From Nitrospirota bacterium (GTDB taxonomy: Bacteria > Nitrospirota > Thermodesulfovibrionia > Thermodesulfovibrionales > UBA1546): a stretch of DNA of 8,725 nucleotides. Position 1 is the first letter of the stretch; each line of letters begins with the position of its first letter. Location: positions 1-8,725 of the forward strand of contig SCSY01000178.1 of NCBI GenBank assembly GCA_004298625.1, read 5' to 3'. This document shows positions 1 to 6,673 of this stretch, piece by piece. Below the pieces are notes generated by a model that was given only the letters and a program-made list of their open reading frames with translations, had not been told where the DNA came from and made no database searches. Both the position numbers and the translations under genes were made by a program.

Positions 1-62
1 ATGCCTATGATCGTAGCTGCAAAATAAAAAGTCAGGGCGAGTTCGAATAAGATGGTGCCCAT
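1..62 (-). CDS. ccsA: Probable cytochrome c biogenesis protein CcsA/CcsB-like, N-terminus only
   Basis: Only the first 20 codons are in the window; the gene continues past the left edge. The visible peptide begins MGTILFELALTFYFAATI, a hydrophobic segment with a short acidic interruption. It resembles the first membrane helix of CcsA/ResC-family proteins, which deliver heme to apocytochromes outside the cytoplasmic membrane in System II cytochrome c maturation. The ATG shares its A with the TGA of the preceding small HTH gene (TGATG), so the two are probably translationally coupled. The two multiheme cytochromes in the same window make a cytochrome c assembly role plausible. The assignment rests on about 20 residues, so another multi-spanning membrane protein is possible. 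Confidence 0.5.
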   Translation of the reverse strand, partial: MGTILFELALTFYFAATIIG

Positions 63-232
63 CAGAAACAACCGAGCTGGCAGTTGGTGATTTTTATTTT
101 GAGCCTGTCGGCAGCCTTACCGACTGTCTTATATGAAACTCCGAAGTTTTCAGCGATCATCCTTGCAATGGTGCATGGGAGCTTGCCTTCAATGGCCTTT
201 TTTTTCACTTCTTCCTCTATCTTGTCTTTCAT
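62..232 (-). CDS. Small helix-turn-helix protein, 56 aa
   Basis: This 56-residue protein is predicted cytoplasmic and has no signal peptide or membrane segment. A basic/acidic N-terminal helix (about 1-17) is followed by a helix-turn-helix-like stretch (about 21-44: TIARMIAENFGVSYKTVGKA), which should allow DNA binding. The C-terminus is a CQLGCF ending; Cys51 and Cys55 form a CX3C pair and Cys20 is a third cysteine, so metal or redox sensing is possible. I recall small proteins of this shape with a conserved CQLGCF end in anaerobic bacteria, but I cannot name a characterised member. The ATG overlaps the stop of the upstream NTPase gene by four bases (ATGA) and has no clear Shine-Dalgarno, so it is probably translated by coupling. 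It could regulate its own operon; that is inference. Confidence 0.7.
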   Translation of the reverse strand: MKDKIEEEVKKKAIEGKLPCTIARMIAENFGVSYKTVGKAADRLKIKITNCQLGCF

Positions 233-846
233 CTTAATAATCTATGCACGTAATTTATGCACTCATCAAGCCCGGAGGCCGATGGAACAGCCACCTTGAA
301 TTTTTTCGGGCGGACAGGTAATTTTACAGAGGGTTTCTCCTCAAATAAAATTATATCTGCCATATCGAGAACTTTCATAGCGCTCTTTTTCAAGGTGCCG
401 GAATCTCTCCCGAATATAAATATTACAACATCCGGTTTTAAAAACTCAATTGCGCTGTTTCCCTCGACAATTATTCCCTTCAAATGCGAGAGTCTGTCGA
501 CTGCCAGGGGCAGGACCTCCTTCAGCCCTTCTGCCGGTGATTGGACCCATAACACATTTTCGGCGCCGGCCTTTAAGAGCCTGGCAGTATCCTTATTTTC
601 CTGTGCCAATATTTCAGGGGTATCTGTTATTGAGCAATAGATGGGTGTATTTGTAAATTTGATCGCTCCCCAGCTCTTAGTGTCAGAGTGACATAGTATC
701 ATAGTATCATTCGCCTTAGGCGAACCCGCCGAGGCGGGGAGCAACTTTGACCCTTTGACCCTTTTTGTCAGTTTCTTAAGCAGCGCTTCCGCCACGGTTG
801 TCTTTCCCGCTCCGCTGTGGCTTCCGCCGATGCCGATGATGACTGG
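229..846 (-). CDS. P-loop NTPase of the MobB/BioD/CobB-like group, start unresolved
   Basis: The reading frame is open from the TAA at 898-900 to the TGA at 229-231. Its N-terminus carries a P-loop, GIGGSHSGAGKTTV (codons 834 to 793), of the GxxxxxGKT form seen in BioD and CobB/CbiA proteins. Next comes KLTKR, a low-complexity insert read from a repeat block (about 693-760), and then an alternating strand/helix domain with VLWVQSP, GIIVEGNSAI and DVVIFIFGRDSG. The VEGN and strand-ending segments resemble MobB-like GTPases linked to molybdopterin cofactors, but I do not recognise an exact family and assign no substrate. The first canonical start in frame is GTG at 795, which lies after the P-loop and would remove it. 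No ATG, GTG or TTG exists further upstream. The coordinate 846 marks where the family-like sequence (PVIIGIGG) begins, not a proven start. The gene may use a rare ATA/ATC start or be frameshifted. It follows topA and overlaps the HTH gene by four bases. Confidence 0.65.
   Translation of the reverse strand, partial: PVIIGIGGSHSGAGKTTVAEALLKKLTKRVKGSKLLPASAGSPKANDTMILCHSDTKSWGAIKFTNTPIYCSITDTPEILAQENKDTARLLKAGAENVLWVQSPAEGLKEVLPLAVDRLSHLKGIIVEGNSAIEFLKPDVVIFIFGRDSGTLKKSAMKVLDMADIILFEEKPSVKLPVRPKKFKVAVPSASGLDECINYVHRLLR
693..760 (-). repeat. Composite block of tandem 8-mers and two palindromes inside the NTPase gene
   Basis: On the plus strand two copies of ATAGTATC (693-700, 701-708) are followed by the palindrome TTCGCCTTAGGCGAA (710-724), the inverted repeat CCCGCC-GA-GGCGGG (725-738), and two copies of CTTTGACC (745-752, 753-760). 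All of this is read in frame as a stretch rich in Ser, Pro, Ala and Lys between KLTKR and the domain starting near WGAIKF. The layout resembles a REP-like or intragenic palindromic element. Only one copy is in the window, so its mobility is inferred, not shown. Confidence 0.65.
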
Positions 847-914
847 ACAATTTTCAGATCTTATGCCTTTGCTTCTTCCGATTGAGCTGCCTCTTCCTTA
901 TCTCCGCATCCTTC

Positions 915-3443
915 TTATCCTGCTTTGCGGGTTTTGGCTTTCGTTTTCCCTTTTGCGCTTGCAGCTCGGTTGCGAGTCGCAACGACTTTGGGTTTTTTCT
1001 TTCCCTCGTTTAATCCCGCTATCTCAAGGCATTCATCGAGCGTAATATCCTGCGGTTTTTTGTCCGTAGGGATGCGGAAGAATTTTCTCCCGAACTGAAT
1101 ACACGGGCCGTATCTGCCGTTCACCACGCGCACCCGGCCATCCTCATCCCATGATTTAATGATCTTATCCTTATCCTTCTTTTCCTTCGCCGTTGCCAGT
1201 TCAATGGCGCGCTCCAGAGTTACGCTGAACGGGTCTTCACCTTTGCCGAGGGATGCAAAGATGTTTTTGTATTTCACATATGGGCCGAATCTGCCTTTGG
1301 CCACGCTGATGTCTTCATCCTGAAACTTGCCCAATACCTTGGGTAGCCGGGGGGCGTCAAGAATTTCCTTCACCCTTTCCAGCGAGATCGTGTGCGGATC
1401 TTCGTCTTTCGGGAGAGACACGTATGCACCCTGATATTTTATGTATGGCCCGAAACGGCCGATGCTTACTATCACCTCATCGCCTTTGTGCGTGCCGAGA
1501 CTGCGGGGGAGGTTAAACAGCTCCATAGCCTGTTCAAAGGTGATGGTGTCCATGCGCTGATCCTTGCGGAGTGAGGCATAGCGCGGCTTTTCCTTGTCAT
1601 CCTGATGCCCGATTTGAACTATAGGCCCAAACTTTCCGAGCCGCACAATAACCTGCTTTCCCGTCGCAGGGTCTTTGCCGAGCACGCGCTCGCCGCTCTG
1701 GCGCGCGGATGTTTCCGTTGTTTTTTCCACGGTTTTATGAAAAGGCTTGTAAAACTCCGCAAGCATCTTGGTCCATATTAATTTTCCTTCGGCAATTTCG
1801 TCAAACTCCTCCTCTACCTTTGCCGTGAAATTAAAATCCATAATGTCCTTGAAATTATCCATCAGGAAATCATTCACCACCATGCCGATGTCGGTGGGGA
1901 AGAGCTTTGATTTCTCGGCGCCCGTGTTTTCGGATTTTTTTTCCTCGGTGATATTCCCATTTTTTAAAGTGAGGCAGTTGAAATTCCTCTTCACGCCGTC
2001 GCGGTCTTCCTTCACCACATAATTTCTCTTTTGAATAGTGAAGATGGTCGGCGCATACGTGGAAGGCCTTCCGATGCCGAGTTCCTCCAGTTTGCGCACC
2101 AGCGTAGCTTCGGTATAGCGTGGCGGATGATAGGTAAACCGTTCCACGGCAGTAATTTCTCTGCCTGAGAGCTTCTCGCCGATTTTCAAAGAAGGCAGCA
2201 TGCCTTCTGCATTTCCCTCGTCTTCGTCGTCTTTCCCTTCGAGATATACCTTGAGAAAACCCTCGAACTTCATTACCTCTCCCTGAGCAACGAAGCTTTC
2301 TTCGGTTGTCGACACGCGAATGGTTGCCGTGGTCTTTTCGATCAGTGCATCGCTCATCTGCGAGGCAATCGTTCTTTTCCATATCAGGTCATAGATGCGC
2401 TGCTCCTGCGCATCGCCTTCAATCTTGTAAACGCTTAGATATGACGGGCGAATGGCCTCGTGAGCCTCCTGCGCGCCTTTGCTCTTTGTTTTGTAATGAC
2501 GGATATTCAGGAAGTCTTTTCCGTATAATTTTTCGATTTCGTTCTTCGCCTGCCCAAGCGCGGTCTCGGAGAGATTTACCGAATCCGTACGCATATATGT
2601 TATTTTCCCGCTCTCGTAAAGCCCCTGCGCGATCCGCATGGTCTGCGCAACCGAGTATCCGAATTTTCTTCCCGCCTCCTGCTGGAGTGTTGAAGTGGTA
2701 AAAGGGGCGGACGGGGATTTTTTTGCGGGTTTTGTCTCTATGCCGGCGATGGAGAACTCAGCGCCCGTGCATTTTTCGAGAAATGATTTAGCCTCTTCTT
2801 TGGTTTGGAACCTTTTCGGCAGTTCCGCTTTCACAACCTCGTTTTTCTTATTCAGAAAAACAGCCGACACCTTGTAAGACGAAACGGATTTGAAATTTTG
2901 TATCTCTCTTTCCCGCTCCACAATCAATCTCACGGCAACGCTCTGTACCCTTCCTGCAGACAGGGCTGGCTTCACTTTCTTCCAGAGGATCGGCGAGATC
3001 TCATAGCCGACCAATCTGTCCAAAACCCTGCGCGCCTGTTGAGCGTCAACTAAATTTTTATCGATTGTCCGCGGATTTTTAATCGCCGCCTGGATTGCGT
3101 CTTTTGTGATTTCAGAGTAGGTAATGCGTTTCGTATTTTTTTCGTTCAACCCCAGCGCTTCCGACAAATGCCACGCGATGGCCTCGCCTTCGCGGTCTTC
3201 ATCTGTTGCGAGCCACACCATATCCGCGCCTTTGACGATTTTTTTCAATTCGGCCACCACTTTTCTTTTTTTGGCGGGGACCTCGTACTTGGGCTTAAAA
3301 TGGTTGTTCACATCCACTCCAAGTTCTCCCTCCACCAGATCGCGGATGTGACCGATGGAAGACTTCACCGTGAAATCCTTTCCAAGAAATTTATTTATTG
3401 TCTTTGCCTTCGCTGGTGACTCAACAATAACTACAGAATTCAT
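915..3443 (-). CDS. topA: DNA topoisomerase I (type IA), with zinc-finger-free C-terminal repeats
   Basis: This 842-aa enzyme relaxes negative supercoils by transient single-strand cleavage. The TOPRIM domain (about 1-115) has the VESPAKAKTI start (7-16) and the metal-binding DEDREGEAIAWH (81-92). The central domain has SAGRVQSVA (162-170) and the active-site segment ITYMRTDSV, with Tyr283 as the predicted nucleophile. EELGIGRPSTYA (453-464) is also typical of type IA enzymes. The C-terminal part lacks the Cys4 zinc fingers of the E. coli enzyme. It has four repeats built round GKFGP/GRFGP/GRFGP/GRYGP (603, 662, 717, 776), then a Lys/Arg/Ala-rich tail (about 815-842), a layout known from other bacterial TopA proteins. 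The ATG is preceded by GGAGGG at good spacing. The gene lies 30 bases downstream of dprA, a pairing seen in many bacteria. By eye it is more GC-rich than argG. Confidence 0.97.
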   Translation of the reverse strand: MNSVVIVESPAKAKTINKFLGKDFTVKSSIGHIRDLVEGELGVDVNNHFKPKYEVPAKKRKVVAELKKIVKGADMVWLATDEDREGEAIAWHLSEALGLNEKNTKRITYSEITKDAIQAAIKNPRTIDKNLVDAQQARRVLDRLVGYEISPILWKKVKPALSAGRVQSVAVRLIVEREREIQNFKSVSSYKVSAVFLNKKNEVVKAELPKRFQTKEEAKSFLEKCTGAEFSIAGIETKPAKKSPSAPFTTSTLQQEAGRKFGYSVAQTMRIAQGLYESGKITYMRTDSVNLSETALGQAKNEIEKLYGKDFLNIRHYKTKSKGAQEAHEAIRPSYLSVYKIEGDAQEQRIYDLIWKRTIASQMSDALIEKTTATIRVSTTEESFVAQGEVMKFEGFLKVYLEGKDDEDEGNAEGMLPSLKIGEKLSGREITAVERFTYHPPRYTEATLVRKLEELGIGRPSTYAPTIFTIQKRNYVVKEDRDGVKRNFNCLTLKNGNITEEKKSENTGAEKSKLFPTDIGMVVNDFLMDNFKDIMDFNFTAKVEEEFDEIAEGKLIWTKMLAEFYKPFHKTVEKTTETSARQSGERVLGKDPATGKQVIVRLGKFGPIVQIGHQDDKEKPRYASLRKDQRMDTITFEQAMELFNLPRSLGTHKGDEVIVSIGRFGPYIKYQGAYVSLPKDEDPHTISLERVKEILDAPRLPKVLGKFQDEDISVAKGRFGPYVKYKNIFASLGKGEDPFSVTLERAIELATAKEKKDKDKIIKSWDEDGRVRVVNGRYGPCIQFGRKFFRIPTDKKPQDITLDECLEIAGLNEGKKKPKVVATRNRAASAKGKTKAKTRKAG

Positions 3444-3473
3444 TTATGCGCTCCCTCCTGATGATCCCCTGCT

Positions 3474-4559
3474 TTATGCCAGAAAAAATTTCTTGCCTTC
3501 CGCCTGTTTTGCAACACCATTTAATTCAAGGCCGAGGAGAATGCCAAGCACCTTTGATGCAGGCATGCCGCTCTCCCTTGATAGCATGTCAACATGCCGG
3601 GGTTCCGCCGTCATTATATCACAAAGTCTCTGCTCGTCATCTGTCAGATCCAATTTAGCCTTTTCCCTTGTTTTTATAAAGCCTTTCAGGACAGGCGCGA
3701 GCTCTTCTATTATGTCCTCAACATTGCGTACAAGTTTTACGCCGTTTTTGATTAATTCGTTAGTCCCCTCCGAGTTTGCAGAATTAATATTGCCGGGCAC
3801 TGCAAAGACCTCTTTCCCCTGGTCTGCCGCACAGCTCGCCGTAATCAATGAGCCGCTGTCGGCGGTTGCCTCCACAACAAGCACTCCCAGGGCCAACCCG
3901 CTTATCAGCCTGTTTCTTCGAGGAAAGTTTTCCCTCTCAGGTTGTGTGCCCAGAGGAAATTCGGTCATTACGCATCCTGAATTTGCTATTTTCTCCATCA
4001 GGAGTTTATTTTCTGGAGGGTAAGGCACATCGATTCCCGAGCCCATAACGGCAATAGTCCTGCCGCCGGAATTAACGGCAGCGGCATGCGCCAACGTATC
4101 TATCCCCCTTGCCATGCCGCTCACAATAGTGAACCCCAGCGAGGAGAGTTCGGTTGATAATTTTTCAACGGCAAATCTTCCGTAAGAACTGTATTTCCTT
4201 GAGCCCACCACTGCAATGGCAAACCGGTCTTCTTTTTGCAAACTGCCTTTTGTGTAAAGAACGATTGGCGAGTCGTCGATATTTTTAAGACTTTCCGGGT
4301 ACCCAGTGCTGTCGGGAGTAACCACATTTATCTTTTTGCTTTCAAGTTTTTTAAGCTGTGTATCTATCTTTTCCCATCCCTTGAATTCTTTTATGTTTTT
4401 TGCCTTTTTTGATTTAATGAAACCTATGCCGCACAGTTCTTTATAAGGAGCGCTGAATATGGCCTCAGGCTTTTTATAAACAGCCAGCAGTTTCCTTGCA
4501 GTCACAGGCCCGATATCGGGCACCTCTGTTAAGGCCATCCAGTATTTGGAATCAGGCAC
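3474..4559 (-). CDS. dprA: DNA-processing protein DprA
   Basis: This 361-aa cytoplasmic protein binds incoming single-stranded DNA and loads RecA during natural transformation; it is also widespread in bacteria not known to be competent. A helix-hairpin-helix-like N-terminus (LTEVPDIGPVTARKLL, 10-25) precedes the Rossmann-like DprA core. Core motifs are VGSR (118-121), SGMARGID (147-154), NFPRRNRLISGL (211-222), SGSLITA (235-241) and VFAVPG (251-256). A C-terminal winged-helix domain covers about 300-361. The chosen start is GTG, giving MPDSKYWMAL, because the YW-AL pattern is normal for the family; ATG at codon 8 is the alternative. There is no Shine-Dalgarno, but TATAAT ends six bases before the GTG, which suggests a leaderless mRNA. 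The gene lies 40 bases after argG and 30 before topA. Confidence 0.96.
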   Translation of the reverse strand: MPDSKYWMALTEVPDIGPVTARKLLAVYKKPEAIFSAPYKELCGIGFIKSKKAKNIKEFKGWEKIDTQLKKLESKKINVVTPDSTGYPESLKNIDDSPIVLYTKGSLQKEDRFAIAVVGSRKYSSYGRFAVEKLSTELSSLGFTIVSGMARGIDTLAHAAAVNSGGRTIAVMGSGIDVPYPPENKLLMEKIANSGCVMTEFPLGTQPERENFPRRNRLISGLALGVLVVEATADSGSLITASCAADQGKEVFAVPGNINSANSEGTNELIKNGVKLVRNVEDIIEELAPVLKGFIKTREKAKLDLTDDEQRLCDIMTAEPRHVDMLSRESGMPASKVLGILLGLELNGVAKQAEGKKFFLA

Positions 4560-4565
4560 GGGTCA

Positions 4566-4571
4566 ATTATA
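4566..4571 (-). promoter_or_regulatory. Candidate -10 element (TATAAT) for leaderless dprA
   Basis: A perfect TATAAT lies six bases upstream of the dprA GTG, so transcription would start at or next to the start codon. No good -35 hexamer is visible 16-18 bases further upstream. Confidence 0.4.
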
Positions 4572-4599
4572 AATAAGCAGGCCGGGGAGAACGAAAATG

Positions 4600-5805
4600 C
4601 TATAGCTGCTTATTGCCTCCTTTATTTGTTCTTCTCAGTTTTAATCTTAATGCGTTCAGCTTTATAAATCCCTCTGCATCCTTCTGGTTATAGACCTTCT
4701 CTGCTTCGAATGTCGCAAGTTCAGGGTTGTATAACGATACAGGAGACTTCCTTCCTATAACCTGACAATTCCCTTTGTAAAGTTTGAGTCTGACGGTGCC
4801 TGTTACATCTTTCTGAATATCATCCATCATATTCTGCAGTGTCTTCCGTTCAGGTGAAAACCAGTAGCCGTAATATATCAGTTCAGCATACCTCGGCACT
4901 AATGAATCCCTGAGATGCAGGACTTCCCTGTCAAGGGTTATGGATTCGACTGCCCTGTGCGCGGCATGAAGGACAGTTCCGCCTGGTGTTTCATATACGC
5001 CCCTTGATTTTATGCCTACATATCTGTTTTCCACAAGGTCAATCCTTCCAATCCCGTTTTTGCCGGCGATGTAATTCAGCCTTTCGAGTAATTTTGCAGG
5101 AGTCAGCCTCTTTCCATTTATTGCCACAGGGTTGCCTTTTTCATAAGTTATCTCTATATAAGAAGGCTTATTGGGCGTTTTTTCAAGGGGCGTTATCATG
5201 GTAAACATATCCGATGGAGGTTCTTTCCAGGGGTCTTCGAGTATGCCGCCTTCATAACTTATATGAAAAAGATTCCGGTCTGTGCTGTAAGGTTTTTTCT
5301 TTGTAACAGGCACGGGGATCCCGTGTTTCGATGCATATTTTATTAATGATTGTCTCGAATTAAAAGGCCATTCGCGCCACGGAGCTATTACCTTTATATC
5401 CGGTTTCAATGCATAGTATGTAAGTTCGAACCTTACCTGGTCATTGCCTTTTCCTGTTGCGCCATGCGATACGGCATCTGCTTTTTCTTTTAAGGCAATC
5501 TCTATCTGCTTTTTTGCTATCAAGGGCCTTGCTATGGATGTGCCGAGAAGATATGCGCCTTCGTAAACGGCATTTGCCCTTAACATCGGGAAGATATAAT
5601 CCTTAACAAATTCTTCTCTCAAATCCTCGACATATGCCCTTGACGCGCCTGTCTTTAATGCCTTTTTCTTTGCTGCCCGAAGGTCTTCTCCCTGACCGAG
5701 GTCTGCGCAAAAGGCTATAACCTCCGCATTGTAAGTCTCTTTAAGCCATTTTATCGCAATAGAGGTATCAAGTCCCCCAGAGTAGGCAAGAACAATCTTG
5801 TTCAT
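4600..5805 (-). CDS. argG: Argininosuccinate synthase
   Basis: This enzyme joins citrulline and aspartate with ATP to give argininosuccinate, the penultimate step of arginine synthesis in the cytoplasm. At 401 aa it has the usual length. The ATP-binding PP-motif AYSGGLDTS is at residues 7-15. GATGKGNDQVRFE, which helps bind citrulline and aspartate, is at 115-127. STDRNLFHISYEGG (174-187) and KSRGVYETPGGT (266-277) are further family signatures. The last residues (about 390-401) form a Lys/Asn-rich tail. The ATG is preceded by GGAGG at seven bases. No other arginine gene is adjacent, and no clear ARG box is visible upstream. A TTGACA 62 bases upstream suggests its own promoter. Confidence 0.98.
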   Translation of the reverse strand: MNKIVLAYSGGLDTSIAIKWLKETYNAEVIAFCADLGQGEDLRAAKKKALKTGASRAYVEDLREEFVKDYIFPMLRANAVYEGAYLLGTSIARPLIAKKQIEIALKEKADAVSHGATGKGNDQVRFELTYYALKPDIKVIAPWREWPFNSRQSLIKYASKHGIPVPVTKKKPYSTDRNLFHISYEGGILEDPWKEPPSDMFTMITPLEKTPNKPSYIEITYEKGNPVAINGKRLTPAKLLERLNYIAGKNGIGRIDLVENRYVGIKSRGVYETPGGTVLHAAHRAVESITLDREVLHLRDSLVPRYAELIYYGYWFSPERKTLQNMMDDIQKDVTGTVRLKLYKGNCQVIGRKSPVSLYNPELATFEAEKVYNQKDAEGFIKLNALRLKLRRTNKGGNKQL

Positions 5806-5843
5806 TAATTAACCTCCATAATTTTGAAGTCCGGTGTCTGTTA

Positions 5844-5872
5844 GCATTAAACAACAGCAGGCTCATTGTCAA
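5844..5872 (-). promoter_or_regulatory. Possible argG promoter
   Basis: A perfect TTGACA (5872-5867) sits just after the stop codon of the upstream small gene. The hexamer 17 bases on is TAATGC, a poor -10 match, so only the -35 is convincing. It would give a leader of about 30 bases containing the GGAGG ribosome site. Confidence 0.35.
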
Positions 5873-5873
5873 G

Positions 5874-6125
5874 TCATTCTATCTTCAGAAGTTTTTTCAG
5901 CCTTTTGTCTGCCCTGACAATTTCGTCAACGTCGTCTCCCGTGAGCTCCCATGCGTATTTGCCGTCTGCCGAACGCTTGAGTTTGATCTTGACGGGTTTT
6001 TTAGGTTTCACCTGTTGTATCTCAGGCTGCTTCTTGAACTGGAGACTGCTTTTCTCTGCAGAAAACACAGGACTGAAAATAAAGATGACAGCCAGGATGC
6101 ACAATATAAAAAATTTTTTCTGCAT
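5874..6125 (-). CDS. Small exported protein of unknown function, 83 aa
   Basis: I do not recognise this family. The product begins MQKK and has a hydrophobic core (about 5-19) and a likely signal peptidase I site after FSA near residue 22, so it should be exported. The mature part is highly basic in its middle (QVKPKKPVKIKLKR, about 38-51). It then has YAWELTGDDVDEIVRADKRL and a Lys/Leu-rich end, probably a short helical region. Two ATGs exist further upstream in frame (6134 and 6161). The start at 6125 is preferred because the consensus promoter TTGACC-N17-TATAAT ends seven bases before it, which would make the mRNA leaderless and exclude both upstream ATGs. The tRNA-Ala gene is upstream and argG is downstream. 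Confidence 0.75.
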   Translation of the reverse strand: MQKKFFILCILAVIFIFSPVFSAEKSSLQFKKQPEIQQVKPKKPVKIKLKRSADGKYAWELTGDDVDEIVRADKRLKKLLKIE

Positions 6126-6132
6126 AAGGGAC

Positions 6133-6161
6133 ATTATAGAAGTTAAGCGATAAGAGGTCAA
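6133..6161 (-). promoter_or_regulatory. Strong sigma-70-type promoter, leaderless geometry
   Basis: TTGACC (6161-6156), a 17-base spacer and TATAAT (6138-6133) match the sigma-70 consensus in 11 of 12 positions. The predicted start of transcription falls on the ATG at 6125. The -35 begins eight bases after the 3' end of the tRNA-Ala gene. Confidence 0.8.
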
Positions 6162-6168
6162 TAGGAAC

Positions 6169-6244
6169 TGGTGGACGGTAAGGGGATCGAACCCTCGGCC
6201 TCCACGTTGCGAACGTGGCGCTCTCCCAGCTGAGCTAACCGCCC
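6169..6244 (-). tRNA. tRNA-Ala (anticodon CGC), CCA encoded
   Basis: The 76-base gene folds into a complete cloverleaf. The acceptor GGGCGGT/ACCGTCC has the G3:U70 wobble that marks alanine tRNAs. The D-stem is GCTC/GAGC. The anticodon stem is CCACG/CGTGG with loop TTCGCAA, anticodon CGC at 6211-6209, which reads GCG codons. The T-loop is TTCGATC, the discriminator is A73 and the CCA end is encoded. The gene starts 16 bases after the stop of the tetraheme cytochrome gene, so it could be cotranscribed with it. Confidence 0.97.
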
Positions 6245-6260
6245 TCTGATAGTTTTTTCT

Positions 6261-6653
6261 TTAATAATTCTTATGGCATTTTTTGCAAAGCTCGGTAAAG
6301 CTTGGCGCCCTGAGAAGGCTCTCATATCCTTTTGCCCCATGAGGGTCATGGCATGTGATGCAGGTTATTTTCCCGTCTGTATCTAACGGAAGTCCCTCTG
6401 TAGGCATCGAAGGTTTAATGCCGACTTTATGCTCGCCTGCGCCGATCCTTGCCTGATGGCAGGAACTGCAGAGTTCTGAAAGGGGTTTGCTTAAAAGTAT
6501 GCCTCCGCCCATTTTATGCGGCAGATGGCACATATTGCAGTCTTTATGCGCTGTGACTTCGGAGGGTTTCACCTCTGTGGTCTTCTTGAAACCCGGGAGT
6601 GTGCAGGATGCAGAAAATATCATGACTGTAAAAATTAGCGCTAAAATTTTCAT
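6261..6653 (-). CDS. Tetraheme cytochrome c lipoprotein (doubled-CXXCH type)
   Basis: This 130-aa protein has four CXXCH heme-attachment motifs: CNMCH (39-43), CSSCH (62-66), CITCH (98-102) and CKKCH (123-127). They form two pairs, as in doubled-CXXCH cytochromes; CHDPHG (101-106) is typical of that group. The N-terminus (MKILALIFTVMIFSASC) is a signal with a lipoprotein-like cysteine at 17. SAS before the cysteine is a weak lipobox, but lipidation is likely. The protein should act outside the cytoplasmic membrane as an electron carrier; its partner is unknown. The start at 6653 has AAAAGGAGA just upstream. A longer frame reaching 6713 exists, but it would overlap the selenoprotein gene. It begins 20 bases after that gene, so the two are probably one operon. 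Confidence 0.9.
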   Translation of the reverse strand: MKILALIFTVMIFSASCTLPGFKKTTEVKPSEVTAHKDCNMCHLPHKMGGGILLSKPLSELCSSCHQARIGAGEHKVGIKPSMPTEGLPLDTDGKITCITCHDPHGAKGYESLLRAPSFTELCKKCHKNY

Positions 6654-6673
6654 TTGACTTTCTCCTTTTATCC

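Noticed and set aside
1870..2382. 170-aa minus-strand frame inside topA
   Set aside because: It is a shadow frame with arginine-rich, motif-free sequence inside a well-supported gene.
3355..4023. 222-aa plus-strand frame opposite dprA and topA
   Set aside because: It is antisense to two certain genes, with no domain and no ribosome site.
6158..6349. Minus-strand frame crossing the tRNA-Ala gene, ending SIPLPSTSSY
   Set aside because: It is the usual false frame produced by reading through a tRNA, and it overlaps the real cytochrome frame.
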